Below are positions 17,655 to 26,352 of a stretch of 64,000 nt of DNA, one piece after another. The DNA comes from Chitinophaga ginsengisoli (GTDB lineage: Bacteria; Bacteroidota; Bacteroidia; Chitinophagales; Chitinophagaceae), in the NCBI RefSeq assembly GCF_003014595.1, contig NZ_PYGK01000013.1, positions 124,001 to 188,000 on the forward strand, read 5' to 3'. The notes beneath the pieces are model-generated. The model had not been told where the DNA came from. It made no database searches and saw nothing but the letters and a program-made list of their open reading frames with translations. The first letter of the stretch is position 1; every line of letters starts with the position of its first letter. Both the position numbers and the translations under genes were made by a program.

Positions 17655-18594
17655 AAGCCTGCGGCAGAATATACCAGTTATGCTGCTCTATGTACTGGAC
17701 AGTAATGGGAGCAGTCCGGGTAGACAAGGCTTCTTTATGGCCGTAAACCAGGCCGGGGAACTAGAAGGCTCCATCGGAGGCGGTATCATGGAACACAAAT
17801 TCGTGGAAATGGCCAAAGAACAACTGGACCATTTCGCGACCTCCTACTCCATTCACCAGCAATTCCACGATAAAGAAGCCAGGCATCAGAGTGGCATGAT
17901 CTGCTCCGGCGATCAGACCATCCTGCTGTATAAATTGCTGCCCGAAAGCATCACACCCGTCAATAAGATCATTGCCTGCCTCTCACAAAACCAGCAGGGC
18001 ATTCTGCAATTGTCTCCCCTTGGCCTGCGCTTTACCACCGAAATACACGGCGAGCAGGACCACTATTACACCATGCAGTCCGAACTGGACTGGGAATACC
18101 GGGAAAAGATCGGGTACCGCGATTTTCTGTACATCATCGGCGGCGGACACTGTGCACTGGCACTGTCAGACATCATGCAGAAACTGGACTTTTATGTACA
18201 TGTCTTTGAAGACCGTCCGGATGTTCATACGCTGATACAAAACAATGCAGCCCATGAAAAGACCATCGTACGGGATTACAGTCAGCTGAAAGTGATGATC
18301 CCTCCAGGGGATAATCACTATGTGGTGATCATGACCGTTGGTTACCGCACGGATGATATTGCGCTGAGAGCACTGTTACATAAATCGTTCAGGTATTGCG
18401 GCATACTGGGCAGCGCGGCAAAGATTGAAAAGATGTTTGAAGCATACAGGGAAGAAGGGATCAGTGAAACATTACTGAACAGGATACATGCACCGGTGGG
18501 ATTAAACATCAGCAGTCAGACGCCTGCGGAAATTGCTGTCAGCATTGCTGCGGAGATTATAAAAGTACGACATAACATTCCGGTACTACACTAA
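17617..18594 (+). CDS. xdhC: XdhC-family molybdenum cofactor insertion chaperone
   Basis: 325 residues. The N-terminal XdhC/CoxI domain has N-G-S-S-P-G-R and G-S-I-G-G-G-I-M-E; the C-terminal Rossmann domain has Y-I-I-G-G-G-H-C-A-L-A-L and the segment G-I-L-G-S. XdhC binds molybdenum cofactor, promotes its sulfuration and delivers it to the large subunit. It overlaps xdhB by 38 bases and is convergent with the urate oxidase gene, two bases from its stop. Confidence 0.88.
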   Translation: MKKQLATWELICKSLRQNIPVMLLYVLDSNGSSPGRQGFFMAVNQAGELEGSIGGGIMEHKFVEMAKEQLDHFATSYSIHQQFHDKEARHQSGMICSGDQTILLYKLLPESITPVNKIIACLSQNQQGILQLSPLGLRFTTEIHGEQDHYYTMQSELDWEYREKIGYRDFLYIIGGGHCALALSDIMQKLDFYVHVFEDRPDVHTLIQNNAAHEKTIVRDYSQLKVMIPPGDNHYVVIMTVGYRTDDIALRALLHKSFRYCGILGSAAKIEKMFEAYREEGISETLLNRIHAPVGLNISSQTPAEIAVSIAAEIIKVRHNIPVLH

Positions 18595-18596
18595 GG

Positions 18597-19442
18597 TTAC
18601 TCTCGTGTCACTGTTGCGGTGATCAGGCCATAAGGCTCATCGGTGGCAATAAAGATCTCGTTCTCGTTCTGTATGTCGAACTGTTCCAGGTTGAAAGGGA
18701 TATGGTGTTTATTGGGCATTTGCAAATGGATCTCACTGATGCCGGCATACGCTTCCAGTACCGACTTGCCCATCGCGTATAATGTCTGCTGTACAGAAAG
18801 GCTTTTATGACCCGCAAAGGTCAGCAGCAATAACTCACGTATATTGTTAAACTGTGCAGTATAATCAGCAGGCAGGTTGCCGTAGGTCCAGTTTATTTCA
18901 CACTTCGTTGCCAGGATGCGGTCCGCCGTCTCTTTCAGCGTGGTATACTTGTCTTTGATGTATTTCTCAAAACCGGAATCTGTGGTTTTCAGGATCAGCA
19001 GGTCTGTAATACCGGACTGCACATTGACCTTGGTAGCCGTCTTTGTGACCCGGGTGGTCCGTTTCTCCGCGCCTCCGCCGATATATGTATGTGGATGCTC
19101 CACACCTTCAAACTGCATGCGGTGATACAGGTGTTCTGTTATTTCAATAGTAGATGCCGCTACCTGTGGCTGGGTAGTTACAAAGTAATTGGCCAGGTAG
19201 ATGGCAAAGTCTTCTATGGAAGTCTTAAAATGATCTTTCGCCAGGGCATACACGGTATTTTTCTGTGTATCCGTCGGCAGGATCATGCTGTTATCACCTG
19301 TTATATGCGCCTCATCAAAATCTCCTTTCAACGATACATTTACCGTTACCTGCCGGAATTCGTGATAAGCAGGATGGCGGATGATCTTTGACAATTGCAC
19401 TGCATTCTTACCGTAGCTGTTTTCTCCTAATTTGATTTTCAT
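18597..19442 (-). CDS. pucL: Urate oxidase (uricase, cofactor-free)
   Basis: 281 residues. Converts urate and O2 to 5-hydroxyisourate and H2O2. Expected catalytic residues are visible: Lys in S-Y-G-K (residue 12), Thr in P-T-D-T-Q-K-N-T, and His in N-K-H-H-I-P. The uricase core Q-S-G-I-T-D-L-L-I-L-K-T-T and F-E-K-Y-I-K-D is intact. No signal peptide. It is the only purine gene on the minus strand, divergent from allB with a 77-base gap and convergent with xdhC, so it must have its own promoter. The symbol is borrowed from Bacillus; it is a single-domain uricase without the OHCU decarboxylase fusion. Confidence 0.92.
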   Translation of the reverse strand: MKIKLGENSYGKNAVQLSKIIRHPAYHEFRQVTVNVSLKGDFDEAHITGDNSMILPTDTQKNTVYALAKDHFKTSIEDFAIYLANYFVTTQPQVAASTIEITEHLYHRMQFEGVEHPHTYIGGGAEKRTTRVTKTATKVNVQSGITDLLILKTTDSGFEKYIKDKYTTLKETADRILATKCEINWTYGNLPADYTAQFNNIRELLLLTFAGHKSLSVQQTLYAMGKSVLEAYAGISEIHLQMPNKHHIPFNLEQFDIQNENEIFIATDEPYGLITATVTRE

Positions 19443-19519
19443 AATGGGGCATTTTATTTGATGATAACATACCCTAATATAAAGAATTAATTGCCTACTT
19501 TTACTTAGAACCCCACGAT

Positions 19520-20860
19520 ATGTATGACCTCATTATAAAAGGAAATAATATACTCACACCTGATGGTTTACAACAGGCGGTAGTACTCGTCAAAGACGGT
19601 AGAATACACACTATTCAGACCGATCTGCCGGATGGCGCTACTAACATCGTTGATATAGGCGATAAGGTGCTGATGCCGGGTATCATCGATCCTCATGTAC
19701 ATATTAACGAACCAGGCAGAACAGCCTGGGAAGGCTTTGACACCGCTACACGCGCTGCTATTGCAGGCGGCATCACCACACTGGTGGATATGCCCCTGAA
19801 TGCCTTACCCGTTACAACTACGGTACAGGCGCTGGAGCAGAAGATACAGGCAGCAACAGGGCAGTTACATGCTGACTGCGCTTGCTGGGGTGGTGTTATT
19901 CCGGGTAATGAACAGGAGATTGAACCGCTGATCAGTAAAGGCGTCCGTGGCTTTAAGGCCTTCCTCGTACATTCCGGTATTGATGAATTTCCTAATGTTA
20001 CAGCCGCCGACCTGGATAAGGTGATGCCTGTCATTGCCAGACATCATCTCCCCTTGCTGGTGCATTGTGAATTGATGGCGGACGACCAGCAGCCGCCTGT
20101 GCAGGAAAACAAACGCTCCCACCGGCAATATATAGCCTCCCGCCCCCAGGCCTGGGAACAGGCTGCTATAGACCTGATGATCCGCCTCTGCGAAAAATAC
20201 AACTGCCGCGTACACATTGTACATCTTTCCGCGGCAAATGCTATTGAACAGATCAGGACAGCAAAGGAAAAAGGACTACCATTAACTGTTGAAACTGCCC
20301 AGCATTATTTGTATTTTAATGGAGAAGAAGTGCCCGATGGAAATACCAGTTTCAAATGCGCCCCTCCCATCCGGGAAAGGGAAAACAACCAGCAGCTATG
20401 GGAAGCATTGAAAGCGGGTGTCATAGACTTTGTGGCGACAGATCACTCCCCCTCTCCGCCTGAACTAAAAGCACTGGAGACGGGCGATTTCACAAAGGCC
20501 TGGGGCGGCATCTCTTCTCTGCAACTCGCACTGCCCGCATTATGGACAGCAGGAAGAAGCCATGATGCGACCATCCCCCAGATGGCACAGTGGCTCTGTG
20601 AAAAACCGGCAATACTGGCAGGCCTGCAAAACAGGAAAGGGAAAATAGCTGCAGGCTACGATGCGGATTTTGTGGTGTGGGACCCAGACCGCTTATTCAC
20701 CGTCAATGCGGAAGAATTGTATCATAAACATAAACTGACACCTTACGTTAATGAGAAGCTTTACGGTATAGTGGAACAGACTTATATACGCGGGGTAAAG
20801 GTATTTGACCAGGGAAATTTTACGTCCCTTCACCAGGGGAAAATGATATTGAGTTCTTAA
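19520..20860 (+). CDS. allB: Allantoinase
   Basis: 446 residues of the cyclic amidohydrolase family. Metal-site residues: H-V-H in D-P-H-V-H-I-N-E-P-G (about 59-61), the lysine to be carboxylated in G-F-K-A-F near 152, His in L-V-H-C-E, H-I-V-H-L-S, and Asp in V-A-T-D-H-S-P. It opens the hydantoin ring of allantoin to allantoate. First gene of allB-allC-allE-uraD-uraH-CitE-like, all closely spaced. The 77-base gap to the divergent uricase gene should hold both promoters; only a TACTTTTA near-match (19496-19503) is seen. Confidence 0.92.
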   Translation: MYDLIIKGNNILTPDGLQQAVVLVKDGRIHTIQTDLPDGATNIVDIGDKVLMPGIIDPHVHINEPGRTAWEGFDTATRAAIAGGITTLVDMPLNALPVTTTVQALEQKIQAATGQLHADCACWGGVIPGNEQEIEPLISKGVRGFKAFLVHSGIDEFPNVTAADLDKVMPVIARHHLPLLVHCELMADDQQPPVQENKRSHRQYIASRPQAWEQAAIDLMIRLCEKYNCRVHIVHLSAANAIEQIRTAKEKGLPLTVETAQHYLYFNGEEVPDGNTSFKCAPPIRERENNQQLWEALKAGVIDFVATDHSPSPPELKALETGDFTKAWGGISSLQLALPALWTAGRSHDATIPQMAQWLCEKPAILAGLQNRKGKIAAGYDADFVVWDPDRLFTVNAEELYHKHKLTPYVNEKLYGIVEQTYIRGVKVFDQGNFTSLHQGKMILSS

Positions 20861-20867
20861 TGCCCAA

Positions 20868-22124
20868 ATGTCTGACATGGATTATTTACAAAGAGCGAAC
20901 GCAGTGTTAGCCAGGATCCACGAACTGGCATGCATCAGTGAAGATCCGCATTGCGTAACCCGTACCTTCGGTTCATCCGCCTTCATGAGCGGTTGCAGTA
21001 AAGTAATGTCGTGGATGCAGGAAGCCGGTTTACAGGCAAGGATAGACAATATCGGTAATGTCAGGGGCAGATGGCCCAGCAAGGAACCCAATGCCCGTAC
21101 ACTGGTCATTGCCTCCCATATAGACACAGTGAAGAATGCCGGTAAGTTCGACGGTCCTTTAGGCGTGACCATGGCGCTTGACCTTATTACACACCTGCAA
21201 CGGGAAGGTATCAGTCTTCCTTTCAACATAGAACTGATCGCCTTCAGTGATGAAGAAGGCGTACGCTTTCATACCACCTATCTTGGCAGTGCCACCGTTA
21301 CCGGGCACTTTGATGCCAAACTGCTGGATAAGACCGACAGCGCCGGCATCACGCTCAGAGAAGCTATTCAGACCATAGGCGGGAATACAGACGCATTGGC
21401 GGCTGACGCTATTCCTGCGGAAGAATGGCTGGGTTATTACGAAATCCATATTGAACAAGGGCCTGTATTATACGAACAAAACCTGCCCATTGCCATCGTA
21501 CAGGGTATAGCTGGTCAGCAGCGTATCCGCGTCAGGTTTCACGGCAGCTCCGGCCATGCAGGCACCGTGCCGATGGAAATAAGGAAAGATGCATTATGCG
21601 CCGCAGCTGAGTTCATACTGGCAGTGGAACGTATCGGCCTGCAATTCAATGATAACCTGGTAGCGACTGTCGGCCTCCTGGAGATCACCAATGCTGCCAG
21701 CAATGTGATACCGGGAGAAGTGACCTGCTCCCTCGATATCAGAAGTACAGACAGATTGCTACTTAAAAAAGTACGCCGCTCGCTGAAAGATGTGGCTTCA
21801 CAGATCTGTGCAGAAAGACAGCTGACGGCCGATTGGGATATCATACAGAAAATAAAGCCGGTAGAATGTGATACAGCCCTCAATCATCTGCTGGCACAAT
21901 CCATCGCAGCAGCAGGTTATAATGTGAAAGAACTTATCAGTGGTGCAGGCCACGACGCCGTTGTAGTAGCAGCCGTAGCACCAGTGTGTATGCTGTTTGT
22001 AAGATGTTTCAAAGGCATCAGCCATCACCCGCAGGAACATGTGGATGCAGCAGATATCGCTGCCGCCATACAGGTATCAGATCACTTTATTCATCGCCTG
22101 ACAGCGGTATACAAAATACACTAG
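20868..22124 (+). CDS. allC: Allantoate amidohydrolase
   Basis: 418 residues of the M20-like hydantoinase/carbamoylase family. Metal ligands are seen in A-S-H-I-D-T-V, the Asp of K-F-D-G-P-L-G-V, F-S-D-E-E-G-V-R-F, I-E-Q-G-P-V-L and the late His of S-H-H-P-Q-E-H; the dimer-domain substrate residues S-S-G-H-A-G-T-V-P-M are also present. It removes ammonia and CO2 from allantoate to give (S)-ureidoglycine. It begins seven bases after allB and is one base from allE. N-carbamoyl-amino-acid hydrolase is an alternative by family, but context settles it. Confidence 0.88.
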   Translation: MSDMDYLQRANAVLARIHELACISEDPHCVTRTFGSSAFMSGCSKVMSWMQEAGLQARIDNIGNVRGRWPSKEPNARTLVIASHIDTVKNAGKFDGPLGVTMALDLITHLQREGISLPFNIELIAFSDEEGVRFHTTYLGSATVTGHFDAKLLDKTDSAGITLREAIQTIGGNTDALAADAIPAEEWLGYYEIHIEQGPVLYEQNLPIAIVQGIAGQQRIRVRFHGSSGHAGTVPMEIRKDALCAAAEFILAVERIGLQFNDNLVATVGLLEITNAASNVIPGEVTCSLDIRSTDRLLLKKVRRSLKDVASQICAERQLTADWDIIQKIKPVECDTALNHLLAQSIAAAGYNVKELISGAGHDAVVVAAVAPVCMLFVRCFKGISHHPQEHVDAADIAAAIQVSDHFIHRLTAVYKIH

Positions 22125-22125
22125 T

Positions 22126-22872
22126 ATGGAAATATCAGCATTGACGAGGTCCGTAGTAAAAAGAAATCATGCCCTCATCTGCCCCGACGGACATGTGAAC
22201 AGCGTAGTACCCGGATGGACCCATTGCAGGGTGAATGTCATCATCAATGAACAGATGGGCGCCAGACTGGGTCAAACACTGATCACCGCGGAAAAAGACT
22301 GTATCATTGAAGGACATACGGAAACGGCGCAGATCTTTTTCTATGTCATCTCCGGAAAATGCACAGCAAAAACAGAAACACAAACAAAGGCGCTGAGCGG
22401 CGGACAGTTTGTCTATGTCCCATCCAGACACGCTTACCGCTTAGAACAATTCAGTGAAGACACACAGATCGTTACCTTCCATAAGGTATATGAAAAGCTG
22501 GCGGGATATGATCATCCGTCGGTGATATTCGGAGACGCATCAACTGTACCCGGACCGGCCTTTCTCGGAGATCCGGCACTACGCTTACAGGTGCTGCTGC
22601 CGGAAGATCTTTCCTTTGATATGGCCGTAAATATATTCACCTACGATCCCGGCGGTCACCTGCCTTTTGTAGAAACACATATCATGGAACACGGACTCTT
22701 ATACCTACAGGGACAAGGCGTGTACATGCTTGATCATGAATGGTACCCTGTTAAAAAAGGAGACGCCATCTGGATGGCCCCTTACTGCCAGCAATGGTTT
22801 ACTGCAATGGGAAAAGAACCTGCTGTTTATATCTATTACAAAAACGTGAACAGGTTCCCCACTACTTTATAA
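22126..22872 (+). CDS. allE: (S)-ureidoglycine aminohydrolase
   Basis: 248 residues forming two cupin domains. The N-terminal part has the family opening T-R-S-V-V-K-R-N-H-A-L-I and W-T-H-C; the C-terminal cupin carries the Mn-site pattern H-L-P-F-V-E-T-H-I-M-E-H-G and W-M-A-P-Y-C-Q-Q-W. It releases ammonia from ureidoglycine to give (S)-ureidoglycolate. Start is one base after the allC stop, so translation is coupled. With AllE present and no AllA or AllD in the window, the fate of ureidoglycolate is open. Confidence 0.9.
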   Translation: MEISALTRSVVKRNHALICPDGHVNSVVPGWTHCRVNVIINEQMGARLGQTLITAEKDCIIEGHTETAQIFFYVISGKCTAKTETQTKALSGGQFVYVPSRHAYRLEQFSEDTQIVTFHKVYEKLAGYDHPSVIFGDASTVPGPAFLGDPALRLQVLLPEDLSFDMAVNIFTYDPGGHLPFVETHIMEHGLLYLQGQGVYMLDHEWYPVKKGDAIWMAPYCQQWFTAMGKEPAVYIYYKNVNRFPTTL

Positions 22873-22885
22873 TAAATTCCACCCA

Positions 22886-23392
22886 ATGACTTTGACAGCA
22901 CTTAATGCATTACCACCAGAACAATTAAATGAAACGCTCAGCACCTGCTGTGGCGCTACCGCATGGATTGAAAAAATGAAAAAAGAATTTCCTGTAAAAG
23001 ATGAAGCTACCCTGCTGGCAGCCGCCGCCAAACACTGGCACGAATGCACAGAACAGGATTGGCGGGAAGCCTTCAGTCATCATCCGAAAATAGGCGACCT
23101 GCATTCCCTGCAACAGAAATTTGCCACTACCGCACAATGGGCCAGCCGCGAACAGGCAGGAACGATTGACGCCTCTACCGTTATTCTACAGGCTTTTGCC
23201 AAAGGAAATAAACTGTATGAAGATAAATTCGGCTATATCTTTATTGTTTGCGCTACAGGCAAGTCGGCCCCTGAAATGCTGTCTATCCTGACTGAACGAT
23301 TAAAGAACAGTCCCGAAGAAGAAATAAAGATCGCCATGCAGGAGCAGGAAAAGATCACTGCCATCCGGTTAAAAAAACTATTAAGTGCATGA
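22886..23392 (+). CDS. uraD: OHCU decarboxylase
   Basis: 168 residues, single domain. The catalytic His is in S-H-H-P-K-I-G-D (about residue 67); R-E-Q-A-G and F-G-Y-I-F-I-V-C-A-T-G-K-S follow as in the family. It decarboxylates 2-oxo-4-hydroxy-4-carboxy-5-ureidoimidazoline to S-allantoin. Its stop overlaps the uraH start by four bases, which couples the two enzymes acting in sequence after uricase. Confidence 0.92.
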   Translation: MTLTALNALPPEQLNETLSTCCGATAWIEKMKKEFPVKDEATLLAAAAKHWHECTEQDWREAFSHHPKIGDLHSLQQKFATTAQWASREQAGTIDASTVILQAFAKGNKLYEDKFGYIFIVCATGKSAPEMLSILTERLKNSPEEEIKIAMQEQEKITAIRLKKLLSA

Positions 23393-23727
23393 GTCAGATC
23401 ACCACACATATTCTCGATACTTCCAGCGGCATGCCCGCACAAGACGTAGCCGTTAGCCTGTTCCGGCAGGAAGAACAACGCTGGACCTGCGTTGTGGAAG
23501 GCGTTACCAATAAAGACGGCAGGATCACAGACCTGCTGGCAAAAGACGTGATCATACCTGCCGGCATCTACAAGCTAAGATTTGAAACGAAGATCTATTT
23601 TGAAAGCCGTGGTATCACTACCTTCTATCCCTTCATAGAAGTGGTCTTTTACATACACGGCAGTGAACATTATCATGTTCCCCTCTTATTAAACCCATTT
23701 GGTTATTCCACTTACCGTGGTACTTAA
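23389..23727 (+). CDS. uraH: 5-hydroxyisourate hydrolase, transthyretin-like
   Basis: 112 residues. N-terminal T-H-I-L-D-T-S-S-G-M-P-A with the catalytic His, a K-L-R-F-E-T strand, the Y-H-V-P-L-L-L-N-P-F-G-Y-S-T-Y segment with the second His, and the C-terminal tetrapeptide Y-R-G-T in place of the canonical Y-R-G-S, a conservative change. It hydrolyses the uricase product to OHCU. No signal peptide. It overlaps uraD by four bases. Confidence 0.92.
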   Translation: MSQITTHILDTSSGMPAQDVAVSLFRQEEQRWTCVVEGVTNKDGRITDLLAKDVIIPAGIYKLRFETKIYFESRGITTFYPFIEVVFYIHGSEHYHVPLLLNPFGYSTYRGT

Positions 23728-23742
23728 AACATCTATCAGACT

Positions 23743-25176
23743 ATGCAACTGGCAATAGCAGAAAATGAAAAAGAACAGCTGCTGCAGGAGCTCAGGAAGG
23801 CCAACCTGCGATTCCAGCAGATATACCCGGGCGATAAACCTGACAGGCAGCCCGTACATACCGTATATGGCGGCGCTAATCTCTTTAAAGCCGATACCTG
23901 CATCCGCATGGGCGAAATTGCACTGAAACACCTGTATACATATGCGCCCAACTTTGTAGCCCTGGCAAGGGCCCTGCAACTGGAAGGACATGGCCAGTTA
24001 CCACAACGGCAGGCAGATATCGCCCGCCTGGAAGAAAAGCTGGAAGGACTATCTGATACAGCCAGAAAGCAGGAACCAGCCTGGTTGTATTATACCGTAT
24101 ACAAGAAGATAGCAAGGAAACTTTTTGTAGAAGCAGTAGAAGATTTCCGTATTGACTTTGAGGACGGATTTGGCAATCGCCCGGACGACGAAGAAGATGC
24201 TACCGCCATTGCTGCTGCAAAAGAACTGGCACAGGGCATGCAGAACGAGACGATCTCTCCATTCATAGGCATCCGTATCAAGCCATTTACAGAAGACCTT
24301 AAACATCGTGGTGTGCGCACGCTGGATCTCTTCCTCACAACACTTTTGCAACAGACAGGCGGCATATTACCGGATAACTTCGTGGTGATGTTACCCAAGG
24401 TCACCATCCCGGAACAGGTCACCACACTGGTAAGGCTGTTTGAGCTGCTGGAGAAAGCGCATAGCCTCACACCGGGTACCCTGAAGATGGAAACGATGGT
24501 AGAGGCTACACAGATCATCATGGATGATGAAGGCAGGAATCCGCTGATGCGCATCATCAGGGCCAGCGAAGGCCGTTGCGTTGCGGCGCATTTTGGTACC
24601 TACGATTATACTGCCTCCTGTGGCATTACGGCGAGATATCAGACCATGGCACATCCTGTATGCGACTTCGCACATCATATGACGAAAGTAGCACTGGGCA
24701 GTACCGGTATCTTCCTGTCAGATGGCGCTACCAATGTGATCCCGGTAGCACCGCATAAAGGCGATCACATTACGTCTGCACAGTTGCAGGAGAATCATGA
24801 CGCCGTACATCATGCCTGGCGCATAGGCTACGGACATACCATGCATTCCCTCATCAATGGCTTCTACCAGGGATGGGACCTGAATCCCGCACAACTGCCC
24901 ATGCGTTATGCCGCTACGTATCACTTCTTCCTGAGCAACTATAATGATGCCCTTTTCCGGCTGAAAACATTTGTAGAACGTGCAGCTATCTCCACCCTCA
25001 CAAAGGATATTTTTGACGACGCAGCTACCGGTCAGGGATTGTTGAACTTCTTCCTCAAAGCCATCAATTGCGGAGCTATTTCAGAAGAAGAAGTACTGGC
25101 CACCGGCCTGACACTCGAAGAGATCAGAAGCCGCTCCTTTTACAGGATACTGGAGGGCAGAAGAAAACACCGCTGA
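23743..25176 (+). CDS. CitE/HpcH-like enzyme of the DUF6986 type, end of purine operon
   Basis: 477 residues. The central part has the features of the HpcH/HpaI-CitE TIM-barrel superfamily: an acidic metal site in D-F-R-I-D-F-E-D-G-F-G (near 140), V-M-L-P-K-V, the Glu of K-M-E-T-M-V-E (about 249), and H-F-G-T-Y-D-Y-T-A (about 281), comparable to the G-x-D segment of malate synthase and CitE. Length and N-terminal extension fit DUF6986, sometimes labelled aldolase or phosphoenolpyruvate kinase without proof. It starts 15 bases after uraH, so it is almost surely part of the operon. It may use ureidoglycolate or the glyoxylate released from it; this is inference. No coenzyme A site could be verified. 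Confidence 0.7.
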   Translation: MQLAIAENEKEQLLQELRKANLRFQQIYPGDKPDRQPVHTVYGGANLFKADTCIRMGEIALKHLYTYAPNFVALARALQLEGHGQLPQRQADIARLEEKLEGLSDTARKQEPAWLYYTVYKKIARKLFVEAVEDFRIDFEDGFGNRPDDEEDATAIAAAKELAQGMQNETISPFIGIRIKPFTEDLKHRGVRTLDLFLTTLLQQTGGILPDNFVVMLPKVTIPEQVTTLVRLFELLEKAHSLTPGTLKMETMVEATQIIMDDEGRNPLMRIIRASEGRCVAAHFGTYDYTASCGITARYQTMAHPVCDFAHHMTKVALGSTGIFLSDGATNVIPVAPHKGDHITSAQLQENHDAVHHAWRIGYGHTMHSLINGFYQGWDLNPAQLPMRYAATYHFFLSNYNDALFRLKTFVERAAISTLTKDIFDDAATGQGLLNFFLKAINCGAISEEEVLATGLTLEEIRSRSFYRILEGRRKHR

Positions 25177-25217
25177 AGCTGCTGGCATTGGCCCGGCAAT
25201 TGTATTACCGGGGATAT

Positions 25218-25427
25218 ATGCCCTCATCTGTTGTATATAGAATGCATTACGACAGGGATACCGCTACCTTGCGGATCATCTTCGTTTCAGGACTCGTCTA
25301 CGACTATAAGAACGTCCCGGAAGAGGTGTATGAGGCCATGAAGCGCTCCGGCTCCAAAGGCATTTACCTCAACAAACATATCAAGGGACATTACGCATAT
25401 GAAAAGGTAGTTGAAACAGGTCGCTAA
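25218..25427 (+). CDS. KTSC-domain protein
   Basis: 69 residues from ATG 25218. It is essentially one KTSC domain: S-S-V-V-Y-R-M-H-Y near the start, Y-D-Y-K-N-V-P in the centre, and a lysine-rich end (G-S-K-G-I-Y-L-N-K-H-I-K). The longer open frame from 25068 overlaps the CitE-like gene and is not used. Lone KTSC proteins are common; a link to nucleic-acid binding has been suggested but the function is unproven. It lies 41 bases after the purine operon, perhaps by read-through, and is convergent with the ThuA-like gene. Confidence 0.7.
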   Translation: MPSSVVYRMHYDRDTATLRIIFVSGLVYDYKNVPEEVYEAMKRSGSKGIYLNKHIKGHYAYEKVVETGR

Positions 25428-25440
25428 TGCTGCGAACGGC

Positions 25441-26265
25441 TCAGCGCCCTCCCAACCAGAGCAGCGCATTCAATGTGAGCTGATCCTGTTCTTTGTTGCC
25501 GAAAGTAAGGGAAAGGTCTTTGTTGGTATGATGCTCGTAATCAATATCATTGTGCCCCATATTCATATAGATCATCCGGTACTTTTTGTTTGTCCATACT
25601 ACAGGATAGTAGCCGCTATGCCAGATCTCGTGCTGCTTGGGGCCGGTACCCAGCGGGAAACTGCTTGAATCGATAGACAACAGAATGGTAATGTCTCTAT
25701 TGGCCTTCAGGTCGTTGGACCAGCGGTACCATTCATTAGGAGAGGATTTGAAGGTAGCAGGTATATGCTTCAGGACAGGATGCTCCGGATGCTCCACCCG
25801 CAGGATAGCAGAAGTAGGTCGCCAGGTATTACTGCCATAAGAACCCGATCCCAGAAATTCATTGTGATACCAGTCCCAGTTCTGGGGATAATCAGAAGGA
25901 GTAAGTGCGAAAGCTGAAAAGTGGAATCCCATCCAGGCGCCCCCTTTTTCCATATACTGCCGGAAAGCGTCCCGCTGTGCAGGCGTATCGGGCCGGGTAT
26001 CAAGGAAGAGCACCACCTGGTAGCGGGACAGGAAGGCAGGATTCATCTTACTCCAGTCATTGGTGGAATCGTAGGTAAAGTTGTATTCTTGGGCTTTGGC
26101 AGCAAACCAGCGGTTGGCCTCATGTACAAAACTGATATGTGCCTGATCATGCAGGGCCGTATAAAAACCGATCACTTTAAAGGGCTTCCCTTTCTTTTGG
26201 GCATTCACAGTGATGAAGGTCAGGCAACAAAGGGCTACCAATAGGAACTGCCATATTTTTTTCAT
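25441..26265 (-). CDS. Secreted ThuA-like domain protein
   Basis: About 274 residues from ATG 26265, whose leader M-K-K-I-W-Q-F-L-L ends V-N-A-Q as a signal peptide; the frame is open 17 codons further upstream without signal character. The body is a class I glutamine-amidotransferase-like ThuA fold (V-I-G-F-Y-T, G-G-A-W-M-G-F-H near 118, H-P-E-H-P-V-L, and the late W-T-N-K-K-Y-R-M-I-Y-M-N-M-G-H). ThuA homologues in Bacteroidota are often exported and occur near sugar-oxidation genes. Function unproven. It is divergent from the serine hydrolase with an 87-base gap. Confidence 0.8.
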   Translation of the reverse strand: MKKIWQFLLVALCCLTFITVNAQKKGKPFKVIGFYTALHDQAHISFVHEANRWFAAKAQEYNFTYDSTNDWSKMNPAFLSRYQVVLFLDTRPDTPAQRDAFRQYMEKGGAWMGFHFSAFALTPSDYPQNWDWYHNEFLGSGSYGSNTWRPTSAILRVEHPEHPVLKHIPATFKSSPNEWYRWSNDLKANRDITILLSIDSSSFPLGTGPKQHEIWHSGYYPVVWTNKKYRMIYMNMGHNDIDYEHHTNKDLSLTFGNKEQDQLTLNALLWLGGR

Positions 26266-26352
26266 GAGACGTGGAATTGATATAATCCCAAAATATAACT
26301 TTATCTTTAGGTACACAACATAGCCCTGCCGTCTTCAAATCTCACATTCGCC

